A stretch of 64,000 nucleotides of DNA from Leifsonia sp. EB41 (GTDB lineage Bacteria; Actinomycetota; Actinomycetes; Actinomycetales; Microbacteriaceae), in the NCBI RefSeq assembly GCF_041262565.1, contig NZ_JBGCCJ010000001.1, forward strand, positions 310,001 through 374,000, in the 5' to 3' direction. Below are positions 38,389-48,880 of the stretch, piece by piece. Position 1 is the stretch's first letter, and every line of letters begins with the position of its first letter. Below the pieces are notes generated by a model, which had not been told where the DNA came from, did no database searches, and saw only the letters and a list, made by a program, of their open reading frames with translations. Both the position numbers and the translations under genes were made by a program.

Positions 38389-39074
38389 GGGCCGGTCACC
38401 GCCTTCATCGCTGCGGAGCGGCGCAGCCGGCCCGAGCGCTTGTCGAGCCGCGACCACGGCAGCAGCAGCCGCCCGAGCAGCACGAGGACGAGGTCGAACA
38501 CGAGGGCGACGACCATGATGAGGATGATGCCGACCGCGACCTCCTCCGTGTAGGACCGGTTGAGGCCGTCCGTGAAGAGCTGGCCCAGGTTCGGAACACC
38601 GAGCAGCGCGCCGACGCTCACCAGGCTCACGGTGGACACGGAGACGACCCGCAGCCCCGCGAGCAGCACCGGCCCGGCCAGCGGGAGCTCGACGGCCCAG
38701 AACCGTCGCCAGCCCGAGTAGCCGATCGCCGTCGCGGACTGCACCACGTCACCGGGCACCGACGCGAGGGCGTCGGTCGTGGTGCGCACCAGCAGCGCCA
38801 CGGCGTAGATGCTCAGCGCGACGACGACGTTCGCCGGATCGAGGATCTTGGTGCCGATCAGCGCCGGCATCGCGAAGAACAGCGGAAGCGACGGGATCGT
38901 GTACAGGATGCCGCCGATCGTCAGCAGCACCGGCCGGCTCACCTTGTAGCGGTTCGCCACCCAGCCGATCGGCAGCGATACGACGAAGCCGACCACGATC
39001 GGGATGGCGCTCAGCCACACGTGCGAGATCGTGAGGGTCCAGACCAGGCCGAGGTTCGACCACAGGAAGTTCAC
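38385..39074 (-). CDS. osmoprotectant ABC transporter permease
   Basis: A 229-aa permease with a GTG start at 39074 that overlaps the ATPase stop. TM-rich, with an EAA loop TAIGYSGWRRFWAVELPLAG typical of OpuC-type permeases. Second gene of the operon. Confidence 0.9.
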   Translation of the reverse strand: MNFLWSNLGLVWTLTISHVWLSAIPIVVGFVVSLPIGWVANRYKVSRPVLLTIGGILYTIPSLPLFFAMPALIGTKILDPANVVVALSIYAVALLVRTTTDALASVPGDVVQSATAIGYSGWRRFWAVELPLAGPVLLAGLRVVSVSTVSLVSVGALLGVPNLGQLFTDGLNRSYTEEVAVGIILIMVVALVFDLVLVLLGRLLLPWSRLDKRSGRLRRSAAMKAVTGP

Positions 39075-39982
39075 TGTGGCAGCCGTGGAGGGGCGCCACC
39101 CTGCGTTACGGCGTCCGCACCACCCGCGACGGACACCGTCGCGGCCTTTGAATCTTCGGATAGGGGGCGCTCGTCGCTGAGGACGCCCGCAGTGCGCCCT
39201 TCGCTGTCGACGAGCACGGAACCGGTCTCGGTCCGTTCGATGTGCAGGGCGCGCTTGCCGCGGTCGGCGCCCACGAAGCTCGCCACGAACTCGTCGGCGG
39301 GCGACGCGAGGATCTCGGCCGGGGTGCCCTGCTGGGCGACGATCCCGCCCTTGCGGAAGATCACCACCTGATCCCCCAGGCGGAACGCCTCGTCGATGTC
39401 GTGCGTCACGAACAGCACCGTCTTGCCGAGCTCGCGCTGGAGCCGCAGCAGCTCGTTCTGGAGGTCGTCGCGCACGATCGGGTCGACCGCTCCGAACGGC
39501 TCGTCCATCAGCAGGATGTTCGGGTCGACCGCCAGGCCGCGGGCGACGCCGACGCGCTGCTGCTGGCCTCCGGAGAGCTGGCTCGGGTACTTGTCGGCGA
39601 GCGAGCGCTCCAGCCCGACCGTGTCCATGAGCTCCAGCGCGCGCTCCTGCGCGGCTTTGCGCTTGACACCGGTGAGCAGCGGCACGGTGGCGATGTTGTC
39701 GACCACCTTGCGGTGCGGCAGCAGCCCGGAGTTCTGCATGACATAGCCGATGCGGCGGCGCAGGTGCACGGGCTTCAGGCTCTGCACGTCCTCGCCGTCG
39801 ATGGAGACCGTGCCGCTAGTCGGGTCCACCATGCGGTTGACCATGCGCAGGATCGTCGTCTTGCCGCTGCCGGACGAGCCGACGAGCACGGTGATCTGGC
39901 GGGAGGGGATGACGAGCGAGAAGTCGTCGACCGCCACCGTCCCGTCAGGGAACCGCTTCGTGACCGAACGGAACTCGATCAT
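39071..39982 (-). CDS. osmoprotectant ABC transporter ATP-binding protein (OpuCA-like)
   Basis: A 303-aa ATPase. GSSGSGKTTILRMVNRMVDP (Walker A), SGGQQQRVGVARGLAVDPNI (signature) and LLMDEPFGAVDPIVR (Walker B). The C-terminal 60 residues (ALHIERTETGSVLVDSEGR) form half of a CBS-like domain. First gene of the operon, 170 bp after a tetR gene on the same strand, so that regulator may control it. Confidence 0.92.
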   Translation of the reverse strand: MIEFRSVTKRFPDGTVAVDDFSLVIPSRQITVLVGSSGSGKTTILRMVNRMVDPTSGTVSIDGEDVQSLKPVHLRRRIGYVMQNSGLLPHRKVVDNIATVPLLTGVKRKAAQERALELMDTVGLERSLADKYPSQLSGGQQQRVGVARGLAVDPNILLMDEPFGAVDPIVRDDLQNELLRLQRELGKTVLFVTHDIDEAFRLGDQVVIFRKGGIVAQQGTPAEILASPADEFVASFVGADRGKRALHIERTETGSVLVDSEGRTAGVLSDERPLSEDSKAATVSVAGGADAVTQGGAPPRLPQ

Positions 39983-40152
39983 CGGTCCTCAGCTCTCGGT
40001 CGATACCGCAGGGTGGTCTCAGTATTCGGGGCCATCGCTTCCACCCAAACAGCGTTTTGCACAATTCGCAATGAATTGAGTCGGTTTGTGGCAGGAAACC
40101 CAGACACCATGAGACAACTCTGTCCCGTACCGCCGACATTCCCCGGAGAGCC

Positions 40153-40812
40153 TCAGCTCTTCGGGTCGTACCGCCGCTCCAGGTACTCGCGGGCCACGAC
40201 GCGCGCCTCGTCGATGTAGCGGGCGTCTCCCATCGGGTCGTCGAGGAAGGCCCGGTTGATCAGGCCGTCCATGATCTCCACGACGATCTCGAGGCGGAAG
40301 GCCAGGTCCTCGCCGGCTGGCAGACCGTACTCCTCGGACAGGATCGAGGCGAACTGCGACGCGAACGACGCAGCCTGCTCCGGCTCCTCCTCGCCCGGAA
40401 GGCCGGCGCGCTCGGCGTCGGTGAAGCGGATGATGCGGAAGCCCGGCTCGGTGCGGAACATCGCGACGAAGGCGTCGATCGCGCACTCCACCGCGTTCCA
40501 CCAGTGCTCGGGGCTCTCGGCGTGGATCGCGGAGACGACCGAGTGGCGATAGCGCAGCAGCGCGCGGTCGCGCAGCGCCTGCAGCAGGACGATGCGGTCG
40601 GGGAAGTAGCGGTAGACCGTGCCGATGGACGCACCGGCGCGCTCGGCGACCATGGCGGTCGTCAGGCGGTCGAATCCGATCTCGTCCACCACCTCCGCTG
40701 CGGCGTCGAGGAGGGCGTCGATCCGGGCGGCGCTGCGCTCCTGGATCGGCTCCGTCCGCACGAGCGGCGCTCCGGCGGTGTTCTGTGCAGCGACCAGGTC
40801 GTTGATGGGCAC
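40153..40812 (-). CDS. TetR-family regulator
   Basis: A 219-aa product. RIDALLDAAAEVVDEIGFDR, then LTTAMVAERAGASIGTVYRYF, is the HTH; NALRDRALLRYRHSV and the rest form the ligand-binding domain. Position upstream of the opuC-like operon suggests, but does not prove, that it regulates it. Confidence 0.9.
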   Translation of the reverse strand: MPINDLVAAQNTAGAPLVRTEPIQERSAARIDALLDAAAEVVDEIGFDRLTTAMVAERAGASIGTVYRYFPDRIVLLQALRDRALLRYRHSVVSAIHAESPEHWWNAVECAIDAFVAMFRTEPGFRIIRFTDAERAGLPGEEEPEQAASFASQFASILSEEYGLPAGEDLAFRLEIVVEIMDGLINRAFLDDPMGDARYIDEARVVAREYLERRYDPKS

Positions 40813-41015
40813 GAGGGCGACTCCTTCTTTCTACTCTCCACGATACGCGTGCGGGTCCCCAGCCCGGCGACGGCGCTTCCGTCGCGTCATCAGGATCATA
40901 TTGTGGAAATCTCACCTTTGCTGGGGAAATTCCTCCGACACACCGAAGAATCCTCACCCCAGATCTGGGGGCTGCGTCTGAGGGGACCTTCAGTCCGTGA
41001 GAAACTGGTACCTCT

Positions 41016-42083
41016 ATGACTGCCACCCGAGCCAAGCGCGGCGCGAGCGTCGACCCGATCATGCACCGTGCCGCGCGCGTCGAGGACGCGTTCCACCAGT
41101 TCCGAGCCCGCCGCGCACGCAAGCGCGGTTTCCTGGCGACCGTCGTCCCGTACGCCGGCTACGGCTCGCCGACCTGGGTGCGGATCCTCGGCAGGGTGGT
41201 GCTGGCGAAGGAGCCGCGGCCCGGCAGCCGTGCCGAGCGCAAGCACCGCAAGCGCGAGGAGTCCATCCGGGGCTGGCGTTCGTTCGTCAGCGTCCCGGTC
41301 GGCGACGTCACCGTCACGATCACCGTCGACGGGGCCCGCCACGAGGTGCAGCCGGACCGCGGCGGCGTCATCGACACGGTCCTCCCCGTCCAGCTCAAGC
41401 CCGGCCTGCACACAGTGCGGCTCACGACGCCGGAGTCCGCGCGCGTGTTCGAGGCGCCGGTCTACATCGTCGACCCCAAGGCCACCTTCGGAATCATCTC
41501 CGACGTGGACGACACCGTCATGGTCACCGCGCTCCCCCGGCCCCTGCTCGCCGCGTGGAACACCTTCGTCCTGGACGAGCACGCCCGGGTTCCGACCCCC
41601 GGGATGTCAGTGCTGCTGGAGCGACTCGCGGCGGCGCACCCCGGCGCGCCGGTCATCTACCTCTCGACCGGCGCCTGGAACGTCGCGCCGACGCTCACGC
41701 GCTTCCTCTCGCGCAACCTCTTCCCCGCAGGTCCGCTGCTGCTCACCGACTGGGGCCCGACCCACGACCGGTTCTTCCGCTCGGGCCGCGAGCACAAGCG
41801 CACCAGCCTCGCCCGGCTGGCCGACGAGTTCCCCGGACTCCAGTGGCTGCTGATCGGCGACGACGGGCAGCACGACGAGGCGCTCTACCGCGAGTTCACG
41901 ACCGACCACCCCGGCAACGTCGCGGGTGTCGCCATCCGTCAGCTCTCCAACGGGGAGGCCGTGCTGGCCGGTGGCCGGTCGAAGGCCGAGAAGCACAGCG
42001 AGATCTCCGGCGCGCCGTGGGTCTATGCCCCGGACGGCGCCGGACTGAGCGACCAGCTCAAGGATCACGGGCTGCTGCCCTGA
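41016..42083 (+). CDS. APP1-like phosphatase domain protein
   Basis: A 355-aa soluble product. After a basic N-terminus and a beta-rich domain (VTVTITVDGARHEV...), TFGIISDVDDTVMVTALPRP is the DxDDT motif of the HAD-like phosphatidate phosphatase APP1 catalytic domain (DUF2183). LLIGDDGQHDEALYREF is the distal catalytic part. It may dephosphorylate phosphatidate or a related lipid; substrate unknown. Bordered by a tetR gene (minus) and the AlkZ-like gene. Confidence 0.85.
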   Translation: MTATRAKRGASVDPIMHRAARVEDAFHQFRARRARKRGFLATVVPYAGYGSPTWVRILGRVVLAKEPRPGSRAERKHRKREESIRGWRSFVSVPVGDVTVTITVDGARHEVQPDRGGVIDTVLPVQLKPGLHTVRLTTPESARVFEAPVYIVDPKATFGIISDVDDTVMVTALPRPLLAAWNTFVLDEHARVPTPGMSVLLERLAAAHPGAPVIYLSTGAWNVAPTLTRFLSRNLFPAGPLLLTDWGPTHDRFFRSGREHKRTSLARLADEFPGLQWLLIGDDGQHDEALYREFTTDHPGNVAGVAIRQLSNGEAVLAGGRSKAEKHSEISGAPWVYAPDGAGLSDQLKDHGLLP

Positions 42084-42146
42084 GTCCGTCGCCGCCGGCA
42101 CCCATCTAGGACAGAAGCTGTCCGCTGTCTGCGCCAGACTGAGTCC

Positions 42147-43211
42147 ATGACCTCCCGCGCCGACCTGCTGCGCCTGCGCCGCCTCGCCCACGCGATCGAC
42201 GGTGACCGCGAGGCCTCCCCCGCCGACGTCGCACGGCGCATGCTCGCGGTCCAGGCGCAGGACTTCGCCGCGGGATCCTGGGCACTGGGCCTCCGGACCA
42301 CCGGCTCGACGCGCGCCGACGTCCTCGCCGACCTCGACGCCGGCCGGATCGTCCGCTCCTGGCCCATGCGCGGCACGCTGCACTTCGTCCCGCCGGAGGA
42401 CCTCCGCTGGATGCTGGGAGTGACCACCGGCCGCATGATCGCCGGCCTCACCGCCCGACACCGGCAGCTCGAACTCGACACGGCCGACTTCGTCCGCGCC
42501 CGCGACCTGGTCACCGAGGCCCTCGCCGGCGGCGGGCGCATCGGCCGCGCCGAACTGATGGAGCTGTGGGAGGCCAACGGCATCGCCACGGCGGGCCAGC
42601 GCGGTTACCACCTCATCTACTACCTGGCCCAGACCGGACTGATCTGCTGGGGTCCGACCCTGCGCACGCAGCAGGCGCTGGTGCTGCTGGACGAGTGGGC
42701 GCCGCACGCGCGGCAGCTCGAACCGGACGAGGCGCTGGGCGAGTTCCTGCTCCGCTACCTCCACGGACACGGCCCCGCGACCGTCAAGGACTTCGTCTGG
42801 TGGACCAAGGGCACCGTCGCCGGCGCCAAGACCGCGCGCGCCGTCCTGGGCGACGCGCTCACCGCGCTGGAGGTCGACGGGGTGGAGTACCTGCTCACCG
42901 CCGAGCTCGCCGACCGTGCCGCCGGGCTCGCCGAGAGCCGGAGCGAGCGGGAGGCCGTCCAGCTCCTCCCGGCCTTCGACGAGTACCTGCTGGGCTACCA
43001 GCAGCGCGACCTCGTGCTCGACGACGACCACTTCGAACGCATCGTCCCCGGCGGCAACGGCGTCTTCCAGCCGATCCTGGTCGCCCGCGGGCGCGTGGTG
43101 GGGACCTGGCGCCGCGCTGCGGTGGAGATCGAGTCGTTCGCGCCGCTCACCGCGGGCCAGCAGCGTGCCGCCGAGCGCGCCGCTGCGGCGTACCGGCGTT
43201 ACGCGGCCTGA
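42147..43211 (+). CDS. AlkZ/YcaQ-like winged-helix protein (possible DNA glycosylase)
   Basis: A 354-aa product of the HTH_42 family. RRMLAVQAQDFAAGSWALGL contains Q36-A-Q38, the QxQ pair that AlkZ-type glycosylases use to remove bulky or crosslinked bases. The rest (RSWPMRGTLHFVPPEDLRWM; LPAFDEYLLGYQQRDLVL near the C-terminus) matches the three-winged-helix family. Many homologues are uncharacterised. Confidence 0.75.
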   Translation: MTSRADLLRLRRLAHAIDGDREASPADVARRMLAVQAQDFAAGSWALGLRTTGSTRADVLADLDAGRIVRSWPMRGTLHFVPPEDLRWMLGVTTGRMIAGLTARHRQLELDTADFVRARDLVTEALAGGGRIGRAELMELWEANGIATAGQRGYHLIYYLAQTGLICWGPTLRTQQALVLLDEWAPHARQLEPDEALGEFLLRYLHGHGPATVKDFVWWTKGTVAGAKTARAVLGDALTALEVDGVEYLLTAELADRAAGLAESRSEREAVQLLPAFDEYLLGYQQRDLVLDDDHFERIVPGGNGVFQPILVARGRVVGTWRRAAVEIESFAPLTAGQQRAAERAAAAYRRYAA

Positions 43212-43254
43212 GTCGCCGCGCCGGCCGCACGGCTACGCTGGAGTCGTGCGTTCG

Positions 43255-44319
43255 ATGTCCCGGGTCAAGCTCTCCCTCCCCGTGAACATCCGCTCGACCA
43301 CGCGCACGCCGTTCCTCCAGGTCGCCAAGACCGCCACGGCCATGATCATCTCCTGGGGCCTGGCGACGCTGATCTTCCCGGGCGAGCTCCCGGTGTTCGC
43401 GACCATCGCCGCCCTGCTCGTCGTGCAGCCGAGCGTGAACCAGTCCATCGGCCGCGCCTTCGAGCGGTCCCTCGGGGTGATCCTGGGCGTGGTCATCGCG
43501 TACGGGGTGGGTCTGGTCTTCGGCGACAACACCTGGATCGTGCTGCTCGCGATCGTCGCGTCCCTGGTGATCGCGTGGGCGTTCAAGCTGACGCCGGGCA
43601 CGGCCAACCAGATCCCGATCAGCGTCATGCTGGTGCTGTCGCTGGGCGCCACGAACTCCGAGTACGCCGTCGCGCGGATCGTGGAGACCGTGCTCGGCGC
43701 GGCGATCGGCGTCATCGTCAACATCGCGATCGTGCCACCCGTGCTCACCGGCCCGGCGCGGACGGCTGTGCTCGACCTCGGCCGGGAGATCGCCGCGACG
43801 CTCGACCGGCTCGCCGTCGCCCTGACCAGCCGGCCGACGTCCGGCGAGCGGGACGCCCTGCTCATCGAGGCGCGGCTGCTGCGCCCGATGGAGAAGAAGG
43901 CGGAGGCCGCGCTCACCTCCGCCGACGAGAGCCTCACCCTCAACCCGCGCCAGGCCAAGCACCGCGTCGTCCTGGAGCACGACCAGCAGCTCTTCGCGCG
44001 CCTGCGGCCGCTGATCACGCGCTCGCTCGGCATGACCCGGGCGTTCCACGACCACTACGACGACAGCCTCGCCGACGAGCCGACCATCGCGGCGATCGCT
44101 GACGAGCTGGAGCGCTCCGCCCACGACCTGCGGCTGCTGTCCCGCGACCCCGACGCGGCCGTCGTCGAGCCCGGGACCGAGACGGCAGGGATCCCGGTGC
44201 TGACGGCGCCGCTCGTCGTCAGCACGCCGAACCCGCGGCACTGGGTGCTGATCGGCTCGCTCATGGAGGACCTCCGTCGCGTCCACGCGGAGATCACCGG
44301 AGACGACGACGCCGCCTGA
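43255..44319 (+). CDS. FUSC-family (aromatic acid exporter-like) membrane protein
   Basis: A 354-aa product. I start at ATG 43255 (MSRVKLSLPVNIRST), with GTG 43246 also in frame. Six TM segments in the first 170 residues (AKTATAMIISWGLATLIFPG; VFATIAALLVVQPSVNQSIG), a motif GRAFERSLGVILGVVIAYG and a long cytoplasmic C-terminal helical domain match FUSC/YeeA proteins. Likely a small-molecule efflux component. Confidence 0.8.
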   Translation: MSRVKLSLPVNIRSTTRTPFLQVAKTATAMIISWGLATLIFPGELPVFATIAALLVVQPSVNQSIGRAFERSLGVILGVVIAYGVGLVFGDNTWIVLLAIVASLVIAWAFKLTPGTANQIPISVMLVLSLGATNSEYAVARIVETVLGAAIGVIVNIAIVPPVLTGPARTAVLDLGREIAATLDRLAVALTSRPTSGERDALLIEARLLRPMEKKAEAALTSADESLTLNPRQAKHRVVLEHDQQLFARLRPLITRSLGMTRAFHDHYDDSLADEPTIAAIADELERSAHDLRLLSRDPDAAVVEPGTETAGIPVLTAPLVVSTPNPRHWVLIGSLMEDLRRVHAEITGDDDAA

Positions 44320-44345
44320 ACCGCGAGGCGGTCAGGCGGCGTCGT
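44306..44345. terminator. bidirectional hairpin terminator
   Basis: ACGACGCCGCCTGA (44306-44319) pairs perfectly with TCAGGCGGCGTCGT (44332-44345) across 12 nt. It covers the last codons of the FUSC gene and lies just before the convergent proS stop. Confidence 0.85.
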
Positions 44346-44354
44346 GACGGTCGT

Positions 44355-46121
44355 TCAGGCGGTGAGTGCCGCGACGGCCTCCGCCAACGGGAGGGTCGAC
44401 CGCTCGCCGGTGCGGCGGTCCCACAGCTCGACCTCGCCGTCGGCGGCGCCACGCCCGGCGACGAGCACGCGCGGGATGCCGATGAGCTCGGCGTCGCCGA
44501 ACTTCACACCGGGCGAAACCTTGGGGCGGTCGTCCAGCAGCACCTCCAGGCCGGCGGCCTCCAGGTCCGCGGCGGCCTGCTCGGCCACCTCGAAGGCGAC
44601 GGCCTCACGGCCGGCCGCGACGACGTGCACGTCGAACGGCGAGACGGCCGCAGGCCAGACCAGGCCCTTGTCGTCGTTGTTCTCCTCGGCGATGATCGCC
44701 AGGATGCGGGTGACGCCGATGCCGTAGGAGCCCATGGTCACGGTGACGAGCTTGCCATTCTCGTCCAGCACCTTCAGTCCCAGCGCCTCGGCGTACTTGC
44801 GGCCGAGCTGGAAGACGTGGCCGATCTCCATGCCGCGCGCGAGCTCGACGGGGCCGGAGCCGTCCGGAGCGGCGTCGCCCGGCTTGACCTCGGCGACCTC
44901 CACAGTGCCGTCCCAGGCGAAGTCGCGCCCGGCGACGAGCCCGAACACGTGCTTGCCCTCGACGTTGGCGCCGGTGATCCAGCCGGAGCCGTCGACCACG
45001 CGCGGGTCGACGACGAAGCGGATGCCGGTCGAGGCCTCCTCGCCGAGCACGGGTCCCTCGGCCGACCAGGGGCCGATGTAGCCCTTGACGAGGCCGGGGT
45101 GCGTGCGGAAGTCGTCCTCGGTCGCCGCCTCGATCTCGGCGGGCGCGAAGGCGACCTCGGCGCGCTTCAGGTCGACCTCCCGGTCGCCGGGCAGGCCGAC
45201 GACCACGAGCTCGCGCGTGCCGTCGAGGTGGATGAGCGCCAGGACGACGTTCTTGAGGGTGTCGGCGGCGGTCCACGCCCGGCCGTCCGGGCGCGGGTGC
45301 TTCTCGTTGGCGACGTCGACCAGGGTCTGGATGGTGGGGGTGTTCGGAGTGTCGAGCACCTCCTGGGGCGTCAGTTTCTCGTAGCCGCGCGTGGGCGGCG
45401 CCAGGGTGGTGAAGGCCTCCACATTCGCCGCGTAGCCTCCGTCCGAGCGCACGAATGTGTCCTCGCCGACCGGGGTGGGGTGCAGGAACTCCTCGCTGCG
45501 GGAGCCGCCCATCGCGCCGGCGTCGGCCTGCACGATGACGTAGTCGAGGCCCAGGCGGCTGAAGATGCGCTCGTACGCGTCGCGCTGCGCCATGTAGCTG
45601 GTGTCGAGGCCCGCGTCCGTGTAGTCGAACGAGTACGCGTCCTTCATGGTGAACTCGCGGCCGCGCAGCAGGCCGGCGCGGGGGCGCGCCTCGTCGCGGT
45701 ATTTGTCCTGGATCTGGTAGATCGACAGCGGCAAGTCCTTGTACGAGGAGTAGAGGTCCTTCACCAGCAGGGTGAAGACCTCCTCGTGCGTGGGGGCGAG
45801 CAGGTAGTCGGCGTCCTTGCGGTCCTTGAGGCGGAAGATGCCGTCGCCGTACTCCTCCCAGCGACCGGTGGCCTCGTAGGGCTCGCGCGGCAGCAGCGCG
45901 GGGAAGTGCACCTCGTGCGCGCCGGCGGCGGTCATCTCCTCGCGGATGATCTGCTCGATGCGCGCCTTGACCCGCAGCCCCAGCGGCAGCCACGCGAAGA
46001 TGCCCGGCGCCTGGCGGCGGATGTAGCCCGCGCGCACGAGGAGCTTGTGGCTGGTCACCTCCGCGTCGGAGGGGTCTTCACGGAGGGTGCGGAGGAAGTA
46101 GTTCGTCAGGCGAGTAGGCAC
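44355..46121 (-). CDS. proS: prolyl-tRNA synthetase
   Basis: A 588-aa class II enzyme of the bacterial type. Motif 2 and 3 regions ([38 protein letters not shown]) flank an editing (INS) domain with [20 protein letters not shown] and an anticodon-binding C-terminus. It charges tRNA-Pro and clears mischarged Ala. 44 bp downstream of ispG. Confidence 0.97.
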   Translation of the reverse strand: MPTRLTNYFLRTLREDPSDAEVTSHKLLVRAGYIRRQAPGIFAWLPLGLRVKARIEQIIREEMTAAGAHEVHFPALLPREPYEATGRWEEYGDGIFRLKDRKDADYLLAPTHEEVFTLLVKDLYSSYKDLPLSIYQIQDKYRDEARPRAGLLRGREFTMKDAYSFDYTDAGLDTSYMAQRDAYERIFSRLGLDYVIVQADAGAMGGSRSEEFLHPTPVGEDTFVRSDGGYAANVEAFTTLAPPTRGYEKLTPQEVLDTPNTPTIQTLVDVANEKHPRPDGRAWTAADTLKNVVLALIHLDGTRELVVVGLPGDREVDLKRAEVAFAPAEIEAATEDDFRTHPGLVKGYIGPWSAEGPVLGEEASTGIRFVVDPRVVDGSGWITGANVEGKHVFGLVAGRDFAWDGTVEVAEVKPGDAAPDGSGPVELARGMEIGHVFQLGRKYAEALGLKVLDENGKLVTVTMGSYGIGVTRILAIIAEENNDDKGLVWPAAVSPFDVHVVAAGREAVAFEVAEQAAADLEAAGLEVLLDDRPKVSPGVKFGDAELIGIPRVLVAGRGAADGEVELWDRRTGERSTLPLAEAVAALTA

Positions 46122-46165
46122 CGTTCCATGTTAGTGGTGCGGTGATGCCGCGCCCGCCGCGGGCG

Positions 46166-47323
46166 CTAGTGGCCGACGGTGACGGTGGGCTCGCCCGAGG
46201 CGACCTGGGCGTCCGCCATCTCGGCGGCGATGCGGTTCGCCTCCTCGATCAGGGTCGCGACGATCTCCGCCTCGGGCACGGTCTTGATGACCTCGCCCTT
46301 CACGAAGATCTGGCCCTTGCCGTTGCCGCTGGCGACGCCGAGGTCGGCCTCGCGGGCCTCGCCCGGGCCGTTGACGACGCAGCCCATGACCGCGACGCGC
46401 AGCGGGACGCTCATGCCCTGCAGGCCCTCGGTGACGTTGTCGGCGAGGGTGTAGACGTCGACCTGGGCGCGGCCGCAGCTCGGGCAGGACACGATCTCCA
46501 GCTTGCGCTCGCGGAGGTTGAGCGACTGCAGGATCTGCAGGCCAACCTTGACCTCCTCGGCGGGCGGGGCGGACAGCGAGACGCGGATGGTGTCGCCGAT
46601 GCCCTCCGAGAGCAGGATGCCGAACGCGGTCGCGGACTTGATGGTGCCCTGGAACGCCGGGCCGGCCTCCGTCACGCCGAGGTGGAGGGGCCAGTCGCCC
46701 CGCTCGGCGAGCTGGCGGTAGGCCTTGACCATGACGATCGGGTCGTTGTGCTTGACCGAGATCTTGAAGTCGTGGAAGTCGTGCTCCTCGAAGAGGCTGG
46801 CCTCCCAGACGGCGCTCTCGACGAGGGCCTCGGCGGTCGGCTTGCCGTACTTCTGCAGCAGGCTCGGCTCCAGCGAACCGGCGTTGACGCCGATGCGCAG
46901 CGAGACGCCCGCGGCCTTCGCGTAAGCGGCGATCTTGCCGACCTGGTCGTCGAACTTGCGGATGTTGCCCGGGTTGACGCGCACGGCGGCGCAGCCCGCG
47001 TCGATCGCCGCGTAGACGTAGTTGGGCTGGAAGTGGATGTCCGCGATGACCGGGATCTGGCTCTTCTTGGCGATGATCGGCAGCGCCTCGGCGTCGTCAC
47101 GGCTCGGCACCGCGACGCGCACGATGTCGCAGCCGGAGGCCGTCAGCTCGGCGATCTGCTGGAGGGTCGCGTTGATGTTCGTCGTCGGCGTCGTGGTCAT
47201 CGACTGGACGCTGACCGGGGCGTCGCCGCCGACCAGGACCTTTCCGACACGGATCTGACGGGACTTGCGACGGGGTGCGAGGGTCTCGGGGACCTTGGGC
47301 ATCCCCAGGTTGATTGCTGCCAC
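46166..47323 (-). CDS. ispG: 4-hydroxy-3-methylbut-2-enyl diphosphate synthase
   Basis: A 385-aa enzyme of the MEP isoprenoid pathway. [20 protein letters not shown] and [12 protein letters not shown] open the TIM-barrel; [13 protein letters not shown] and [20 protein letters not shown] hold the cysteines for the [4Fe-4S] cluster. 66 bp downstream of rseP. Confidence 0.97.
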   Translation of the reverse strand: MAAINLGMPKVPETLAPRRKSRQIRVGKVLVGGDAPVSVQSMTTTPTTNINATLQQIAELTASGCDIVRVAVPSRDDAEALPIIAKKSQIPVIADIHFQPNYVYAAIDAGCAAVRVNPGNIRKFDDQVGKIAAYAKAAGVSLRIGVNAGSLEPSLLQKYGKPTAEALVESAVWEASLFEEHDFHDFKISVKHNDPIVMVKAYRQLAERGDWPLHLGVTEAGPAFQGTIKSATAFGILLSEGIGDTIRVSLSAPPAEEVKVGLQILQSLNLRERKLEIVSCPSCGRAQVDVYTLADNVTEGLQGMSVPLRVAVMGCVVNGPGEAREADLGVASGNGKGQIFVKGEVIKTVPEAEIVATLIEEANRIAAEMADAQVASGEPTVTVGH

Positions 47324-47388
47324 CCGACAATCCTACGCGGCCGAGTGGGAGACGGCTGGGCGTCGGGTGAACGGCGGGTATGCGGTGG

Positions 47389-48720
47389 TCAGCCGAAGAA
47401 GTTGATCGGCTTCACAATGTCTGCATACATCAGCAGCAGACTCATCGCCCCCACCAGCACCACCACGGTCATCGTCAGGGGCATGAGCTTTGCGATATCG
47501 ACCGGCCCAGGATCGCGTCGCCCGAACAGCTTCGCGATCGAACGCCTGAAGCCCTCCCACAGCGCCCCGGCGATGTGGCCGCCATCGAGCGGGAGCAACG
47601 GAATGAGATTGAAGACGAAGAGCGCGATGTTCAGGGAAGCAAGCAACGCGATCATGGTGTAGACCTTGTCGATCACGGGAACACCGTTGAGAGCGGTCAA
47701 CTCACCTGCCGCGCGGCCGACGCCGACGAGGCTCACCGGCCCGTTCGGGTCGCGCGGAGCCGAGCCGAAAGCGGCGTTCCAGATGTCGACCATGCGCTGC
47801 GGCAGGTGGATGACAACGCCGACGACCGCGGAGGTCTGAGCTCCCACGGCGGGAAGAACGGAGGTGATCGGCTGAGGGACCAGCTTCTCCACCGCTCCGA
47901 TGCCCACAAAGCCGGCTTTCACGGTCTCGATGCTTCCGCCCGATCCTTTGACCGCCTGCCCGTTCGCATCGAGCTTGGCGACCGAGTTCGTCAGCGGGGT
48001 GAGCACGACCGTCTGGTCCTGGCCGTCGCGTCGGATGACGACGGTCAGAGGCACGCCTGCAGAGTCACGGACGATCGCGGTGGACTGCGCCCACGACGTG
48101 ATCTTCTTCCCGTCGATGCTGACGATGGTGTCGCCGGGCTTCAGTCCCGCGGCGGCGGCGGGGGTTTGCGTCGCGTCGGCGCCGCACTTCTGCGACGTGG
48201 TCGTCGCGGGAAGCACGCACTGATTGACCGACCCGATAGTCGTCGACGCCTGCGCGGTCCCGAACCCCATCAGCAGCACCCCGAATAGCACCACCCCGAT
48301 CAACAGGTTCATGAACGGCCCGCCGAACATGATGACGACGCGCTTCCAGACCGGCAGGCGGTAGAAGGTGCGATTCTCCTCGCCCTCCCCCACGGTCTCC
48401 GCGCTGGAGGTGCGGGCGTCCTGCACCATCGCCTGCATGAACCCGGTCGTCGCGTTGCGACCGCTGCCGCCGTCCTTGCCGGGAGGGAACATCCCGATCA
48501 TCGAGATGTAGCCGCCGAGCGGGATGGCCTTGACGCCGTACTCGGTCTCACCGCGCTTGAAGGAGAACAGCGTGCGGCCGAACCCGATCATGTACTGGGT
48601 GACCTTGACGCCGAAAAGCTTGGCCGGCACCAGGTGGCCGATCTCGTGCAACGCGATCGAGAGCGCCACGCCCACCAGGATGATGACGACGCCCAGGACG
48701 AAGAGCAGCACGGAATCCAC
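47389..48720 (-). CDS. rseP: RIP-type site-2 metalloprotease (RseP-like)
   Basis: A 443-aa M50 intramembrane protease. VALSIALHEIGHLVPAKLFG holds the zinc site HEIGH; a PDZ domain around KPGDTIVSIDGKKITSWAQS lies in the periplasmic region; LIPLLPLDGGHIAGALWEG is the third zinc ligand (Asp). It cleaves anti-sigma factors or other membrane substrates. In many actinobacteria rseP is close to dxr and ispG; here the lanthipeptide cassette lies between. Confidence 0.95.
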   Translation of the reverse strand: MDSVLLFVLGVVIILVGVALSIALHEIGHLVPAKLFGVKVTQYMIGFGRTLFSFKRGETEYGVKAIPLGGYISMIGMFPPGKDGGSGRNATTGFMQAMVQDARTSSAETVGEGEENRTFYRLPVWKRVVIMFGGPFMNLLIGVVLFGVLLMGFGTAQASTTIGSVNQCVLPATTTSQKCGADATQTPAAAAGLKPGDTIVSIDGKKITSWAQSTAIVRDSAGVPLTVVIRRDGQDQTVVLTPLTNSVAKLDANGQAVKGSGGSIETVKAGFVGIGAVEKLVPQPITSVLPAVGAQTSAVVGVVIHLPQRMVDIWNAAFGSAPRDPNGPVSLVGVGRAAGELTALNGVPVIDKVYTMIALLASLNIALFVFNLIPLLPLDGGHIAGALWEGFRRSIAKLFGRRDPGPVDIAKLMPLTMTVVVLVGAMSLLLMYADIVKPINFFG

Positions 48721-48820
48721 GCAGCAAGGCTAACTGCCCATGCTTAGAGCTGCCCCCACAGCCGATTAGCAGACGCGCAACGCGGGCCGACGTCGATCGC
48801 CGCGCTCTCGCGCTTCCCTA

Positions 48821-48849
48821 TTGACAGCGTGCCGCTGAACAGATACCGT
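48821..48849 (+). promoter_or_regulatory. sigma-70-type promoter of the lanthipeptide cassette
   Basis: TTGACA (48821-48826), a perfect -35, is followed after 17 bp by TACCGT (48844-48849), matching the actinobacterial TANNNT -10. This leaves about 30 bp to the start codon of the precursor gene. The rest of the 160-bp gap to rseP shows no strong inverted repeat. Confidence 0.65.
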
Positions 48850-48880
48850 CCCTTAACATCTCACCAGAGAAGGGAAATAT

